From assembly GCF_002234375.1 (NCBI RefSeq), contig NZ_NMQV01000013.1:62001-126000 (forward strand): a stretch of DNA of 64,000 bases, read 5' to 3'. The DNA is from Pseudomonas fluvialis. GTDB lineage: Bacteria; Pseudomonadota; Gammaproteobacteria; Pseudomonadales; Pseudomonadaceae. The notes beneath the pieces were generated by a model. It ran no database searches. It was given only the letters and a program-made list of their open reading frames with translations, and was not told where the DNA came from. The translations under genes and the position numbers were made by a program. Positions 36,191 to 44,469 of the stretch are shown here, piece after piece. Positions within the stretch are counted from its first letter, which is position 1, and each line of letters opens with the position of its first letter.

Positions 36191-37033
36191 TTACTCAGCA
36201 AACAGCGGCTTGACCGGGAACAAGTCATCGAACTGTGCCTGGCTCTTGGTCGCCTTGGCCTGGAAGGTCTTCATCATGTCATGCGGACGGAACATGCCAG
36301 CCTGCCAGGTGGCCATGTACTTCAGGCTGTCGGCCACACTGTGATCACGGCTGTAATTGAGCATTTCCTTGCAGCCCGTGACGGCCAGCGGCGAGTTGGC
36401 GGCAATCTGCGCGGCGATAGCCATAACACCTTCGAGCATGGCCTCCTGGTTGGGGTACACCTGATTGACGAAGCCCAGCGCCTTGGCCTCTTCAGCCTCC
36501 AGTTTGCGGCCCGTATAGGCCAACTCGCGCACCACACCCTGCGGCATCAGCTTGGGCAGGCGCTGCAATGTACCGACATCAGCGGTCATGCCCAGCTCGG
36601 TTTCCTTGATGGTGAAATAGGCATCAGCCGTGCAATAACGGCTATCGGCAGCACACACCATATCCAGCGCACCGCCAATGCAACCACCGTGTACCGCCAC
36701 CAGCACCGGCACGCGCACCTCTTCCAGGGCACTCAGGGTATCCTGCAGCTGCAGAACCACACGCCGCAGGTTTTCTGCCATGCGTCCCGGATCACCTGCC
36801 ATCGGCACTGATTTCGGATTACTGAATACCGCCAAGTCCATGCCTGCCGAGAAATGCTTGCCGGTGGAGGAGATCACGATGACTCGCGTCTGCCCACTGG
36901 CTTCCAGATCGCGCATGCACTGTGGCAACTCCAGCCAGAATGCCGCATTCATGGCGTTGAGTGCTTCCGGGCGACTCAGCTGAACATGGGCAATTGCGCC
37001 GTGGTGGGTAACGTTGAAGCACTGGTAGGACAT
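36191..37033 (-). CDS. Crotonase, delta(3,5)-delta(2,4)-dienoyl-CoA isomerase-like
   Basis: The 280-residue protein has the crotonase oxyanion motifs (GKHFSAGMDL; GGCIGGALDM). The active-site stretch KETELGMTADVGTLQRLPKL carries the Glu and the downstream Asp found in ECH1-type dienoyl-CoA isomerases rather than the pair of ordinary enoyl-CoA hydratases. It probably helps oxidise unsaturated fatty acids with odd-position double bonds. The start is 37033 (MSYQCFNVTHHG). It is divergent from a TetR gene that is its likely regulator. Confidence 0.88.
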   Translation of the reverse strand: MSYQCFNVTHHGAIAHVQLSRPEALNAMNAAFWLELPQCMRDLEASGQTRVIVISSTGKHFSAGMDLAVFSNPKSVPMAGDPGRMAENLRRVVLQLQDTLSALEEVRVPVLVAVHGGCIGGALDMVCAADSRYCTADAYFTIKETELGMTADVGTLQRLPKLMPQGVVRELAYTGRKLEAEEAKALGFVNQVYPNQEAMLEGVMAIAAQIAANSPLAVTGCKEMLNYSRDHSVADSLKYMATWQAGMFRPHDMMKTFQAKATKSQAQFDDLFPVKPLFAE

Positions 37034-37086
37034 GCGGCAATCCTCTGCTGCGGGTAGGTTGACTCGCCAAGGGTGCGACGCCATCC

Positions 37087-37097
37087 TGACACTGTCA
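37087..37097. promoter_or_regulatory. Candidate TetR operator
   Basis: TGACACTGTCA is a perfect 5-1-5 palindrome in the 88-base gap between the divergent crotonase and TetR genes. It overlaps a TTGACA on the minus strand that could be the crotonase -35, though no good -10 follows. Position and symmetry suggest the TetR binding site. Confidence 0.45.
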
Positions 37098-37121
37098 AGT
37101 TACCCTTGCTGCAGGTACGCC

Positions 37122-37742
37122 ATGCCCACTGTCGCCAGCCCCTACCATCATGGCAATCTGCGCCAGAGCCTGCTCGACTGTGGTCTGCAACTATTACGCG
37201 AACAAGGCATCGCCGGGCTGTCCCTGCGTCAACTGGCAGAACGCTGCGCCGTCTCACGTAGCGCACCCTACCATCACTTCACCGACAAACAGGCCCTGCT
37301 GGCTGCCCTGGCTGCGCAGGGTTTCTCCAGCATGTGCGAACAACTGAGCACCTATGTACAGGACGGCATACCCAGCGATGAAGCACTGCTGTTGGCTTGC
37401 CTGGACTACCTGGATTTTGCACTGCAACAACCGGCATTGTACGAGCTGATGTTCGGCAGCCTGTTGTGGCGCGACAGTGACCCAACGCGCCCTGATACCG
37501 CGCGTTTCCAGCGGCTGGGCAAGGACTGCTTTCGCCAGTACGTCCAGCTGTTCGCGCAACGACCAGGGGCAAGTGCAGCGCATAGCCTGCGCCAAGCGCA
37601 GCTACTCTGGGCCAGCCTGCATGGGCTCGCCAAGCTGGCGCTGGATGGCATCTTCGTGAAGCGCGAGGATCTTGGCGCCATCGTCCGCCAGGCGCTATTG
37701 GTAGCCTGCACGAACGACCCTTCGGCAGAAAGCACTAGGTAA
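37122..37742 (+). CDS. TetR family transcriptional regulator
   Basis: The 206-residue protein has an N-terminal TetR HTH (GIAGLSLRQLAERCAVSRSAPYHHFTDKQALLAAL, split here only by the fold) and a C-terminal ligand domain of the WHG type (YELMFGSLLW; WASLHGLAKLALDG). It probably senses an acyl-CoA or related compound and controls the divergent crotonase. MPTVASPYHHGNLR at 37122 is the family-like start; 37032 is not. Confidence 0.92.
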   Translation: MPTVASPYHHGNLRQSLLDCGLQLLREQGIAGLSLRQLAERCAVSRSAPYHHFTDKQALLAALAAQGFSSMCEQLSTYVQDGIPSDEALLLACLDYLDFALQQPALYELMFGSLLWRDSDPTRPDTARFQRLGKDCFRQYVQLFAQRPGASAAHSLRQAQLLWASLHGLAKLALDGIFVKREDLGAIVRQALLVACTNDPSAESTR

Positions 37743-37908
37743 TCAGTGGACAAACGCGTATGGTGACCGGCTGCTCGCGCCATTTAGCGTCTGCAGCAGG
37801 CCATACCCTGTGCGGTGCGTGTGCGTTCAACGTGCCCGTCTGGCCTGGAAGACCCTCCAGGGGAAAGCCCTGCGCCGCCCCGGCGCCACCTCAGCAGGAG
37901 CGAGCTAC

Positions 37909-38088
37909 ATGCGCGTCAAAGGTTCCAGCCAGAAAAGCAAACCGGCCCCGGCCGTGGAAACCCGTGAATCCATCGAGGCGCAGATTGCTGCCTTCCTACA
38001 GGCTGGCGGTGAGATCCAGCAAATCGATCGTGGCGTCAGCGGCCAGACCTGGACCAGCGGCCGACAAATCAGCCTCGCCAAGAAGTAA
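37909..38088 (+). CDS. Small conserved-looking protein with a SutA-like core
   Basis: The 59-residue protein starts after AGGAG with nine-base spacing. It has a basic, disordered N-terminus (MRVKGSSQKSKPAPAV), then a helix and turn, IEAQIAAFLQAGGEIQQID, that resembles the RNA-polymerase-binding core of the Pseudomonas regulator SutA (as I recall, AMEEFLARGGKVQEIEPNV). It lacks SutA's long acidic N-terminal tail. Function is unknown; a role in transcription is inference only. The 166 bases upstream (37743-37908) hold no gene. Confidence 0.75.
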   Translation: MRVKGSSQKSKPAPAVETRESIEAQIAAFLQAGGEIQQIDRGVSGQTWTSGRQISLAKK

Positions 38089-38108
38089 CCGCCCACGCCG
38101 GCGCCCGC

Positions 38109-38948
38109 TCAGGGCGCCAGGCGGATACCGTCGTCACCGATCAGAATGACGCCCCGCTTGTACAGGCCACCAATGGCCTTCTTGAAATTGCCCTTGCTGA
38201 CCGAAAACTGCTGGCTGATCAACTCTGCCGGGCTCTTATCGCTCAGCGGCAGAAAGCCCCCCGCCGCCTGCAAAGCCTCGACAATCCGCTCAGCAAGCAC
38301 ATCACGCTGCTCTGCGCCAACCGGCTGCAGGCTCAGGTTGATCTTGCCATCGTCACGCACCTCACGAATGTACCCCGTCTCGCGCATGCCGCTGCGTACA
38401 AAGCGGAACAGTTCGTTCTTGTGCAGCAGCCCCCAATGGCGCTCGTTGATGATCGCCTTGAAGCCCAGGTCGGTGCGCTCGGCAATCAGCAGTTCGACCT
38501 GTTCGCCCACCTGATAGGTAGCCGGACTGTTGTCGAGGAACCGATCCAGGCGCGCCGTCGCGGTAATACGCCGGCTGCGCGGGTCCAGATAGACGTGCAC
38601 CAGCACATAGTCACCCACCTGCAACGGGCGCTTTTCTTCGGAGTGCGGCAGCAGTAGATCCTTGCTCAGCCCCCAATCGAGGAACAGGCCAACCGAGTTG
38701 ATTTCCACCACCTTGAGGCTGGCAAAACCACCCACCTGCACCTTGGGCTTTTGCGTGGTGGCAATTACCCGATCCTCACTGTCCAGATAGACGAAGACAT
38801 TCAGCCAGTCGCCTACCTCCAACGCCTCCTGCTTGGGAATATAGCGCTTGGGCAGGAGGATTTCGCCATCGGCACCTGCATCCAGATACAGCCCGAAATC
38901 GGTAAATTTACTGACTTGCAGTGTGTTGAAGCGTCCAATCAGAGCCAT
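38109..38948 (-). CDS. CvfB-like S1 RNA-binding protein
   Basis: The 279-residue protein contains successive S1-like barrels (GRFNTLQVSKFTDFGLYLD; VVEINSVGLFLDWGL; DLGFKAIINERHWGLLHKNE) and a C-terminal winged helix (LISQQFSVSKGNFKKAIGGL), the CvfB/YitL layout. Relatives bind RNA and affect virulence-gene expression in Gram-positives; the role in pseudomonads is unclear. The start at 38948 is MALIGRFNTL. A 7-bp GC hairpin (38100-38118) spans its stop codon. Confidence 0.9.
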   Translation of the reverse strand: MALIGRFNTLQVSKFTDFGLYLDAGADGEILLPKRYIPKQEALEVGDWLNVFVYLDSEDRVIATTQKPKVQVGGFASLKVVEINSVGLFLDWGLSKDLLLPHSEEKRPLQVGDYVLVHVYLDPRSRRITATARLDRFLDNSPATYQVGEQVELLIAERTDLGFKAIINERHWGLLHKNELFRFVRSGMRETGYIREVRDDGKINLSLQPVGAEQRDVLAERIVEALQAAGGFLPLSDKSPAELISQQFSVSKGNFKKAIGGLYKRGVILIGDDGIRLAP

Positions 38949-39007
38949 GCAGCCCCCTGTGCAGAAGAAACCATGGGCACCCACGATGCCCAGCAAGCGC
39001 CGACCAT

Positions 39008-40330
39008 TCAGTCAGCCGCAGGCAAACGACGCTTGAGCGGCGCCAGCCCGTCGTCACTGACCAGCGCGGGTTTACCGGCGGGACGCGGCGCGCTCTTACG
39101 CTTGGCGGCCGGCTTGCCCTTGGCGTCCTTCTTGTCGGCTTTTTTCTTCTTGCTGCCGGCTGCCTTGCCCGACGCCTTAACGTTCTTCGGTCCCTGGTAG
39201 CTGCCCTTAAGCTCCTTGATGACACGCCGCTCGAAGCGCTGTTTGAGGTAGCGTTCAATACTCGACATCAAATTCCAGTCGGTATGGCAGATCAGTGAAA
39301 CCGCCATCCCGCCGGCACCGGCACGCCCCGTACGGCCGATGCGATGCACATATTCATCGCCCGAGCGCGGCATATCGAAGTTGATTACCAGGTCCAGCCC
39401 TTCGATATCCAGGCCACGCGCAGCCACGTCGGTCGCCACCAACACCTTGATGCCTCCTTGCTTGACCCGCTCGATAGCCAGCTTGCGCTCTTTCTGGTCC
39501 TTATCACCATGCAGCACGAACGCCTTGACGCCAGCTGCCACCAAATGGCCATACAGCCTGTCGGCGGCGACTCGGGTATTGGTAAAGATGATGGCCTTCT
39601 GGAAGCTCTCGTTGCCCAGCAGCCAATGCACCAGGCGTTCCTTGTGCGCCGGGTCATCGGCCGTGATGATCTGCTGAACGACATTCTCGTTCAGCTCACT
39701 AACCCTATTGAGCTGCAGCAGCAGGGGATCACGCAGCACCTGGCCAACCACCTCGCGCATGGCGTTGCCGCCACTGGTAGCGGAAAACAGCAACGTCTGC
39801 TGGCGCGCGGCACACTCGGCGGTGAGTCGCTGCATGGCTTCGGCGAAGCCCATGTCAAGCATGCGGTCCGCTTCATCCAGCACCAGCACCTCAACCGCAC
39901 CAAGGCGCAAATTGCCGGCATCCAGGTGCTCGATCAAACGCCCTGGCGTACCGATCAGGATGTCCGGGCATTTGCGCATTACCGCCGCCTGCACCTTGAA
40001 ATCCTCACCACCGGTGACCAGCGCCGCCTTAATGAAGGTGAACTGGGCAAAACGCTCCACTTCCTTGAGGGTCTGCTGGGCCAGCTCACGGGTCGGCAGG
40101 AGAATCAGCGCACGAATGTCCGCACGCGGCTGGGCCGGCCCCATCAGGCGATTGAGCAGCGGCAGGACAAAAGCAGCCGTTTTGCCACTGCCGGTCTGCG
40201 CCACAACGCGCAGATCACGCCCCTCCAGCGCCGGAGGAATGGCCGCCAGCTGCACAGGGGTCGGCTCGGTGAATTTCAACTCGGCAACCGCTTTGAGCAG
40301 CCGTTCGTGCAGGGCAAATTGGGCAAACAC
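39008..40330 (-). CDS. rhlE: DEAD-box RNA helicase RhlE-like
   Basis: The 440-residue helicase has all DEAD-box motifs: Q-motif (FTEPTPVQLAAIP), AQTGSGKT, PTRELAQQ, VLDEADRMLDMGF, SATS, and HRIGRTGRAG. A Lys/Ala-rich basic tail of about 70 residues follows, typical of RhlE enzymes that bind RNA and the degradosome. It probably remodels ribosomal or structured RNA. Pseudomonads carry several RhlE paralogues, so the exact one is not certain. Confidence 0.9.
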   Translation of the reverse strand: MFAQFALHERLLKAVAELKFTEPTPVQLAAIPPALEGRDLRVVAQTGSGKTAAFVLPLLNRLMGPAQPRADIRALILLPTRELAQQTLKEVERFAQFTFIKAALVTGGEDFKVQAAVMRKCPDILIGTPGRLIEHLDAGNLRLGAVEVLVLDEADRMLDMGFAEAMQRLTAECAARQQTLLFSATSGGNAMREVVGQVLRDPLLLQLNRVSELNENVVQQIITADDPAHKERLVHWLLGNESFQKAIIFTNTRVAADRLYGHLVAAGVKAFVLHGDKDQKERKLAIERVKQGGIKVLVATDVAARGLDIEGLDLVINFDMPRSGDEYVHRIGRTGRAGAGGMAVSLICHTDWNLMSSIERYLKQRFERRVIKELKGSYQGPKNVKASGKAAGSKKKKADKKDAKGKPAAKRKSAPRPAGKPALVSDDGLAPLKRRLPAAD

Positions 40331-40489
40331 GGGATAATCCTCAACAAAGCACAGCTATACAGTGCTATAGGTTACCGTCTAAGCCATCCGGTTGCGGAAT
40401 TTTATCGTCCAGGCCCGATGCTTCTGCAACTTTGCCAGGCTAGGCACAGTCTCAGAACACGCCGACCAAATCCCCGGGAGTTCTTCAGC

Positions 40490-40909
40490 ATGTCACGCCC
40501 CGCTATCACCTTTCTATCCGGCAGCCTACTGGCTCTGCTGTTGAGCAGCAGCCTGGCACAGGCTGCACCACCACACGATAAGCCAGCCCACGGCAAGCCT
40601 CCCCGAAGCACCAGCCAGGCCTACAGCTCCGCCTCCCTGCTTTCTGCCACGGACCTGCAAGGCATACGCCAGATACTGCATCAGCACCAAGCTCTGCTTA
40701 GCCCTGCCAGCAGCCTGCCACCAGGAATCCGCAAGAACCTGGCACGTGGCAAACCCCTGCCTCCGGGCATCGCCAAATCACTGGATCAGCGACTCCTGCG
40801 ACAACTGCCAGAGTACCCCGGCTATGAATGGCAACAGGTTGGCCGGGATGTTGTACTGATTGCCCTGGCCACGGGTCTTATCGAAGCAGTCCTCGACGGC
40901 TTGTTGTGA
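40490..40909 (+). CDS. Secreted CigR-like / RcnB-type small protein
   Basis: The 139-residue precursor has a signal peptide (FLSGSLLALLLSSSLAQAAPP) and a His/Pro/Lys-rich segment. The C-terminus has repeats of the form LPPGIxKxLxRGKPLPPGIAKSL followed by YPGYEWQQVGRDVVLIALATGLIEAVLDG. This PPGI-repeat plus terminal hydrophobic helix is the pattern of CigR family proteins (anti-virulence regulators in Salmonella). GGGAG is eight bases before the ATG. Its role here is unknown. Confidence 0.75.
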   Translation: MSRPAITFLSGSLLALLLSSSLAQAAPPHDKPAHGKPPRSTSQAYSSASLLSATDLQGIRQILHQHQALLSPASSLPPGIRKNLARGKPLPPGIAKSLDQRLLRQLPEYPGYEWQQVGRDVVLIALATGLIEAVLDGLL

Positions 40910-40943
40910 AACTCGCAAGCCCACCTGGCGCCTGCTAGGCTAT

Positions 40944-40968
40944 CTGGCCGTAGCAATACTACGGCCAG
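40944..40968. other. Perfect hairpin between the CigR-like gene and pomA
   Basis: CTGGCCGTAG and CTACGGCCAG are perfect 10-base arms around a 5-base loop, 34 bases after one stop and 26 bases before the pomA TTG. No U-run follows on the plus strand. It may be a weak terminator of the upstream gene, an mRNA 5' stabiliser of pomA or an operator. Confidence 0.5.
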
Positions 40969-40994
40969 CAACCTCCGCAAGCTCAGGTGCATCC

Positions 40995-41768
40995 TTGGAT
41001 CTAGCCACACTCATCGGCCTTATCGGCGCCCTGGCGATCATTGTCGCCTCCATCCTGCTGGGAGCCTCCAGCCAGATCTTCTTCAATGTGCCCTCCCTGC
41101 TGATCGTCGTGGTGGGTAGTTTCTTCGTGGTCATGGCCAAGTTCAGCCTGGGTCAATTCATAGGCGCCTTCAAGGTCGCCGCAAGGGCTTTCAAATTTCG
41201 CCTGCCCAGCGTCGAGGAAAGCATTGCCGAACTGGTGGACATCGCCAATATCGCACGCAAGCAGGGCACCCTGGCGCTGGAGGAGAAAGAGGTCAGCTCG
41301 CCCTTCCTGAAAGCCGGTATCCAGTTGATGGTCGACGGCCAGAATCAGGAAACCATTCGCGCTATCCTCGACAAGGAACGCCTGTTGACGCTGGAGCGCA
41401 ACCGCTGGGGCGCCAAGATCTTCAGTGCACTGGGAGATGTCGGGCCTGCCATGGGCATGATCGGCACGCTGGTGGGCCTTGTACAGATGCTCTCGAACAT
41501 GGAGGACCCCAAGTCAATTGGCCCTGCCATGGCTGTCGCACTGCTCACCACCCTGTACGGCGCCATGATGGCCACCATGATCTGCCTGCCGATCGCCGAC
41601 AAGCTCAACCTGCGCATGACCGAGGAAGCCCGCATGCAGCAATTGTGGATTGATGCGCTGGGGGCGATACAGGATGGCATCAACCCACGTATCGTCGAAC
41701 AGATGTTGCGCAGCTACCTGCCGGCCAACAAACGCGATGTACCGCTTCCCGGTCAGCCAGGCGAATAA
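40995..41768 (+). CDS. pomA: Sodium-type flagellar stator subunit PomA
   Basis: The 257-residue protein closely resembles Vibrio PomA: it starts MDLATLIGLIGALAIIVAS and carries DVGPAMGMIGTLVGLVQMLSNM and IGPAMAVALLTTLYGAM. It has four membrane helices and a cytoplasmic loop with the conserved charged residues that push FliG. The start is a TTG (40995) preceded by AGG; no ATG fits, since the upstream frame overlaps the preceding gene. It is distinct in sequence from the MotAB and MotCD proton stators of P. aeruginosa. Confidence 0.9.
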   Translation: MDLATLIGLIGALAIIVASILLGASSQIFFNVPSLLIVVVGSFFVVMAKFSLGQFIGAFKVAARAFKFRLPSVEESIAELVDIANIARKQGTLALEEKEVSSPFLKAGIQLMVDGQNQETIRAILDKERLLTLERNRWGAKIFSALGDVGPAMGMIGTLVGLVQMLSNMEDPKSIGPAMAVALLTTLYGAMMATMICLPIADKLNLRMTEEARMQQLWIDALGAIQDGINPRIVEQMLRSYLPANKRDVPLPGQPGE

Positions 41769-41771
41769 GTC

Positions 41772-42671
41772 ATGAGTGATGACGCCGACGAGGACAAGGC
41801 GAGTATTCCCGCCTGGGTCATGACCTTTGCCGACCTGATGTCGCTCCTGATGTGCTTCTTCGTCCTGCTGTTGTCGTTCTCGGAAATCGATGCACGACGC
41901 TTCAAGCAGATTGCCGGCGAGCTGGCCGTCGCCTTCGGCGTGCAACGCGAAGTGCCTGCACTGGAAGTTCCCATGGGCACCAGCGCGGTGTTCAAGGACT
42001 TCTCGCCCGGCAAGCCGGAACCCACCCTAGTGGACCAGGTACGCCAGCAAACCACGACACAAGATCCCCAGGTAGAGACCAACACCACACAAAACCCCGA
42101 GCCCAGTCCCAGTGCAGCCGAACAGCAGCTTCAGGACAGCGCCCAAGAACTGCGTGAAGCACTGGCCAAGGAGCTGCAAAATGGCCAGTTGCAGATGGAA
42201 GAAGAGAAGCGTCGCATCATCCTGCGCGTCGAGGAAAAAGGCTCCTTCCCTTCCGGCTCAGCCGAATTGACCCCAGCCTTTGAGGACATGCTCGATCGCA
42301 TGGCCGGTGTGCTGACGGAAATACCCGGTGAGCTGACGATCGAAGGGCATACCGATAACGTACCGATCAGTACGCTACGCTTTCATTCCAACTGGGATCT
42401 GTCTGCTGCACGCGCCTCGGCGGTGGCCAACGCCCTGCTGTTCAGCGGCGATATCGAGCCTGGGCGCCTCAAGGTGCAGGGATTTGCTGAAACCCGCCCC
42501 CGTGCAGCCAACGACAGCGTGGAAAACCGTGCGCTCAACCGTCGGGTAGAGATCATCATCGACCAGACTAACGGGCACATTGCCCAGGACGAGCGCTTGC
42601 GCAGTCTGCTACAAGGCGAAGGCGCCCCCGATCATCAGCTGGAAATCCAGCGCAACCCATCACCACGCTAG
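41772..42671 (+). CDS. pomB: Sodium-type flagellar stator subunit PomB
   Basis: The 299-residue protein has one membrane helix with the ion-binding Asp21 in TFADLMSLLMCFFVLLLSFSE, identical in pattern to Vibrio PomB. A plug/linker (residues 45-130) and a C-terminal OmpA-like peptidoglycan-binding domain follow (LTIEGHTDNVPIS; NRALNRRVEIII). It anchors PomA to the wall and carries the ion. It begins three bases after pomA stops. Confidence 0.93.
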   Translation: MSDDADEDKASIPAWVMTFADLMSLLMCFFVLLLSFSEIDARRFKQIAGELAVAFGVQREVPALEVPMGTSAVFKDFSPGKPEPTLVDQVRQQTTTQDPQVETNTTQNPEPSPSAAEQQLQDSAQELREALAKELQNGQLQMEEEKRRIILRVEEKGSFPSGSAELTPAFEDMLDRMAGVLTEIPGELTIEGHTDNVPISTLRFHSNWDLSAARASAVANALLFSGDIEPGRLKVQGFAETRPRAANDSVENRALNRRVEIIIDQTNGHIAQDERLRSLLQGEGAPDHQLEIQRNPSPR

Positions 42672-42744
42672 GGGCTTGATCTGCCGCAGTAGCCACTGGC
42701 CAGCCCTGACGTACACTGCACGCTGAACCTCAAGAGGCCAGGCC

Positions 42745-44469
42745 ATGCCACAGCTGATCCATGACCGCCAAGAGCTGCTCGACTACCTCTGCCAGCGGGC
42801 TCAATCCAGCAGCCCGCATCCGCGTCTGGGCGAGTTACTGGTCAACGCCGGACAACTCGACGCCCAGCAATTGCAACTGGCCCTGGAGGAGCAGCAACAA
42901 CGCCCCAACAGCGGCAAGCTCGGCCAGATTCTCCTGCAGCGCAACCTGGTCGAGCGCACCCAACTGGCCCAGGCACTGATTCAGCAACTGGACATCGCCC
43001 GGGTCAACCTGGACGATTTTGACGTCGACACTGCCGCCTTGGAGCTGGTTCCAGAGGACCTGGCCAGGGTACACCGGGTCATGCCACTTCTGGTCGAACA
43101 TGAACGCCTGGTAGTGGCCACGCCCACGCCTTCCAACCATGAACTCCTGCACCTGCTGGGCTTTGTCACCGGCAAGCAGGTCGAGGCCATCCTCGCCAAG
43201 GGCGACGAGGTCGAGCGCGCCATCTGCCAATACTACGGCGCGGTCAGCGCGTTCGACTTGCCGGAATTCGAAACCCAGGAGCCGGAACTCAGCCTGCACC
43301 GGATAAAGCTGCTGGCCGAGGACAAACCCACGGTACGCTTTGTCGACAGCCTGCTGGACGATGCCATCGCCCGCCGTGCATCGGACATTCATATCCGTCC
43401 GGGGGCCAAGGAAAGCGTGGTGCTGCTGCGTATCGACGGCGTGCTCGACGAAATCCGCCGGATCAAGACCAGCAACCTGCCAGCCATTGTCAGCCGCATC
43501 AAGATCGTCGGCGGCATGAACATCGCCGAACGCCGCCTGCCCCAAGATGGCCGCCATCTGGTACGCCTCGGCGAGCGCACCGTGGATCTGCGTCTGTCGA
43601 TCATGCCCACCGTGCATGGCGAAAGCGTGGTCATCCGTATCCTCGACACCCAGCAAAGCATGAAGACCCTGGAGCAGATCGGCTTCAACGACCAGGACGC
43701 CCAACGCTTCCGTGAACTGATCAGCCACAATCAGGGCATCCTGCTGGTCACCGGGCCTACCGGCTCAGGCAAAAGCACCACGCTCTATGCCGCACTCAAC
43801 GACATCCGCCAGAGCGGCGTGAATGTCATCACCGTGGAAGACCCGGTGGAATACCAGATCGACGGCATTCGCCAGATCCAGGTAAAGCCGCAGATCGGCT
43901 ACACCTTTGCTCGTGCTCTGCGCCATATCCTGCGCCATGACCCGGACGTGATCATGGTCGGTGAGATCCGTGACCACGAAACCGCGCTGATGGCCACCGA
44001 AAGCGCCCTTACCGGTCACCTGGTGCTGTCCACCCTGCACACCAACAGTGCCGCTACCACCGTCACCCGCCTGCTGGAAATCGGCATCGCTCCCTATCTG
44101 CTCAACGCCAGCCTGCTTGGGGTTCTGGCGCAGCGTCTGGTACGGCGCAATTGTCCACACTGCCTGGTTGAAGAAGAGGTCAGCGATGCCGTGCGGGCCA
44201 GTCTGGGCCTGCATGAGCACGAGCGTTTCTATGTGGGCAAAGGCTGCAGCCAGTGCCACGGCAAGGGCTTGCAAGGGCGCATGGCAGCCTATGAACTGCT
44301 GCAGGTCACGCCGGCTCTACGCGCCCTGATCCAGGCCGACAGCTCTGCCCAGGCGATCGAGCAACAGGCCGTGAGCGATGGCATGCGTCCACTGACCCAG
44401 AGCGCTCTGGCGCTGGCCCGCCAGCGGCTCATTCCCCTGGCCGAGGTGTATCGGGTACGTCTGGAATAA
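42745..44469 (+). CDS. Orphan GspE/PilB-type secretion ATPase
   Basis: The 574-residue protein has an N-terminal MshEN-like domain (RLGELLVNAGQLDAQQLQLAL; KLGQILLQRNLVERTQLAQAL, a c-di-GMP-binding fold in relatives). The ATPase domain follows, with Walker A GPTGSGKST, Asp box VEDPVEY, Walker B VIMVGEIRDHET and a four-cysteine zinc site CPHC...CSQC. Such enzymes assemble type IV pili or type II pseudopili. No inner-membrane platform, pilin or secretin gene is adjacent, so it serves a system elsewhere or acts alone. Confidence 0.88.
   Translation: MPQLIHDRQELLDYLCQRAQSSSPHPRLGELLVNAGQLDAQQLQLALEEQQQRPNSGKLGQILLQRNLVERTQLAQALIQQLDIARVNLDDFDVDTAALELVPEDLARVHRVMPLLVEHERLVVATPTPSNHELLHLLGFVTGKQVEAILAKGDEVERAICQYYGAVSAFDLPEFETQEPELSLHRIKLLAEDKPTVRFVDSLLDDAIARRASDIHIRPGAKESVVLLRIDGVLDEIRRIKTSNLPAIVSRIKIVGGMNIAERRLPQDGRHLVRLGERTVDLRLSIMPTVHGESVVIRILDTQQSMKTLEQIGFNDQDAQRFRELISHNQGILLVTGPTGSGKSTTLYAALNDIRQSGVNVITVEDPVEYQIDGIRQIQVKPQIGYTFARALRHILRHDPDVIMVGEIRDHETALMATESALTGHLVLSTLHTNSAATTVTRLLEIGIAPYLLNASLLGVLAQRLVRRNCPHCLVEEEVSDAVRASLGLHEHERFYVGKGCSQCHGKGLQGRMAAYELLQVTPALRALIQADSSAQAIEQQAVSDGMRPLTQSALALARQRLIPLAEVYRVRLE

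Noticed and set aside
38100..38118. Bidirectional terminator between the 59-residue gene and the CvfB-like gene
   Set aside because: A 7-bp GC hairpin spans the stop codon but has no U-run on either side.
42835..43728. 297-residue minus-strand ORF opposite the GspE-like gene
   Set aside because: Shadow; the ATPase on the plus strand is intact.
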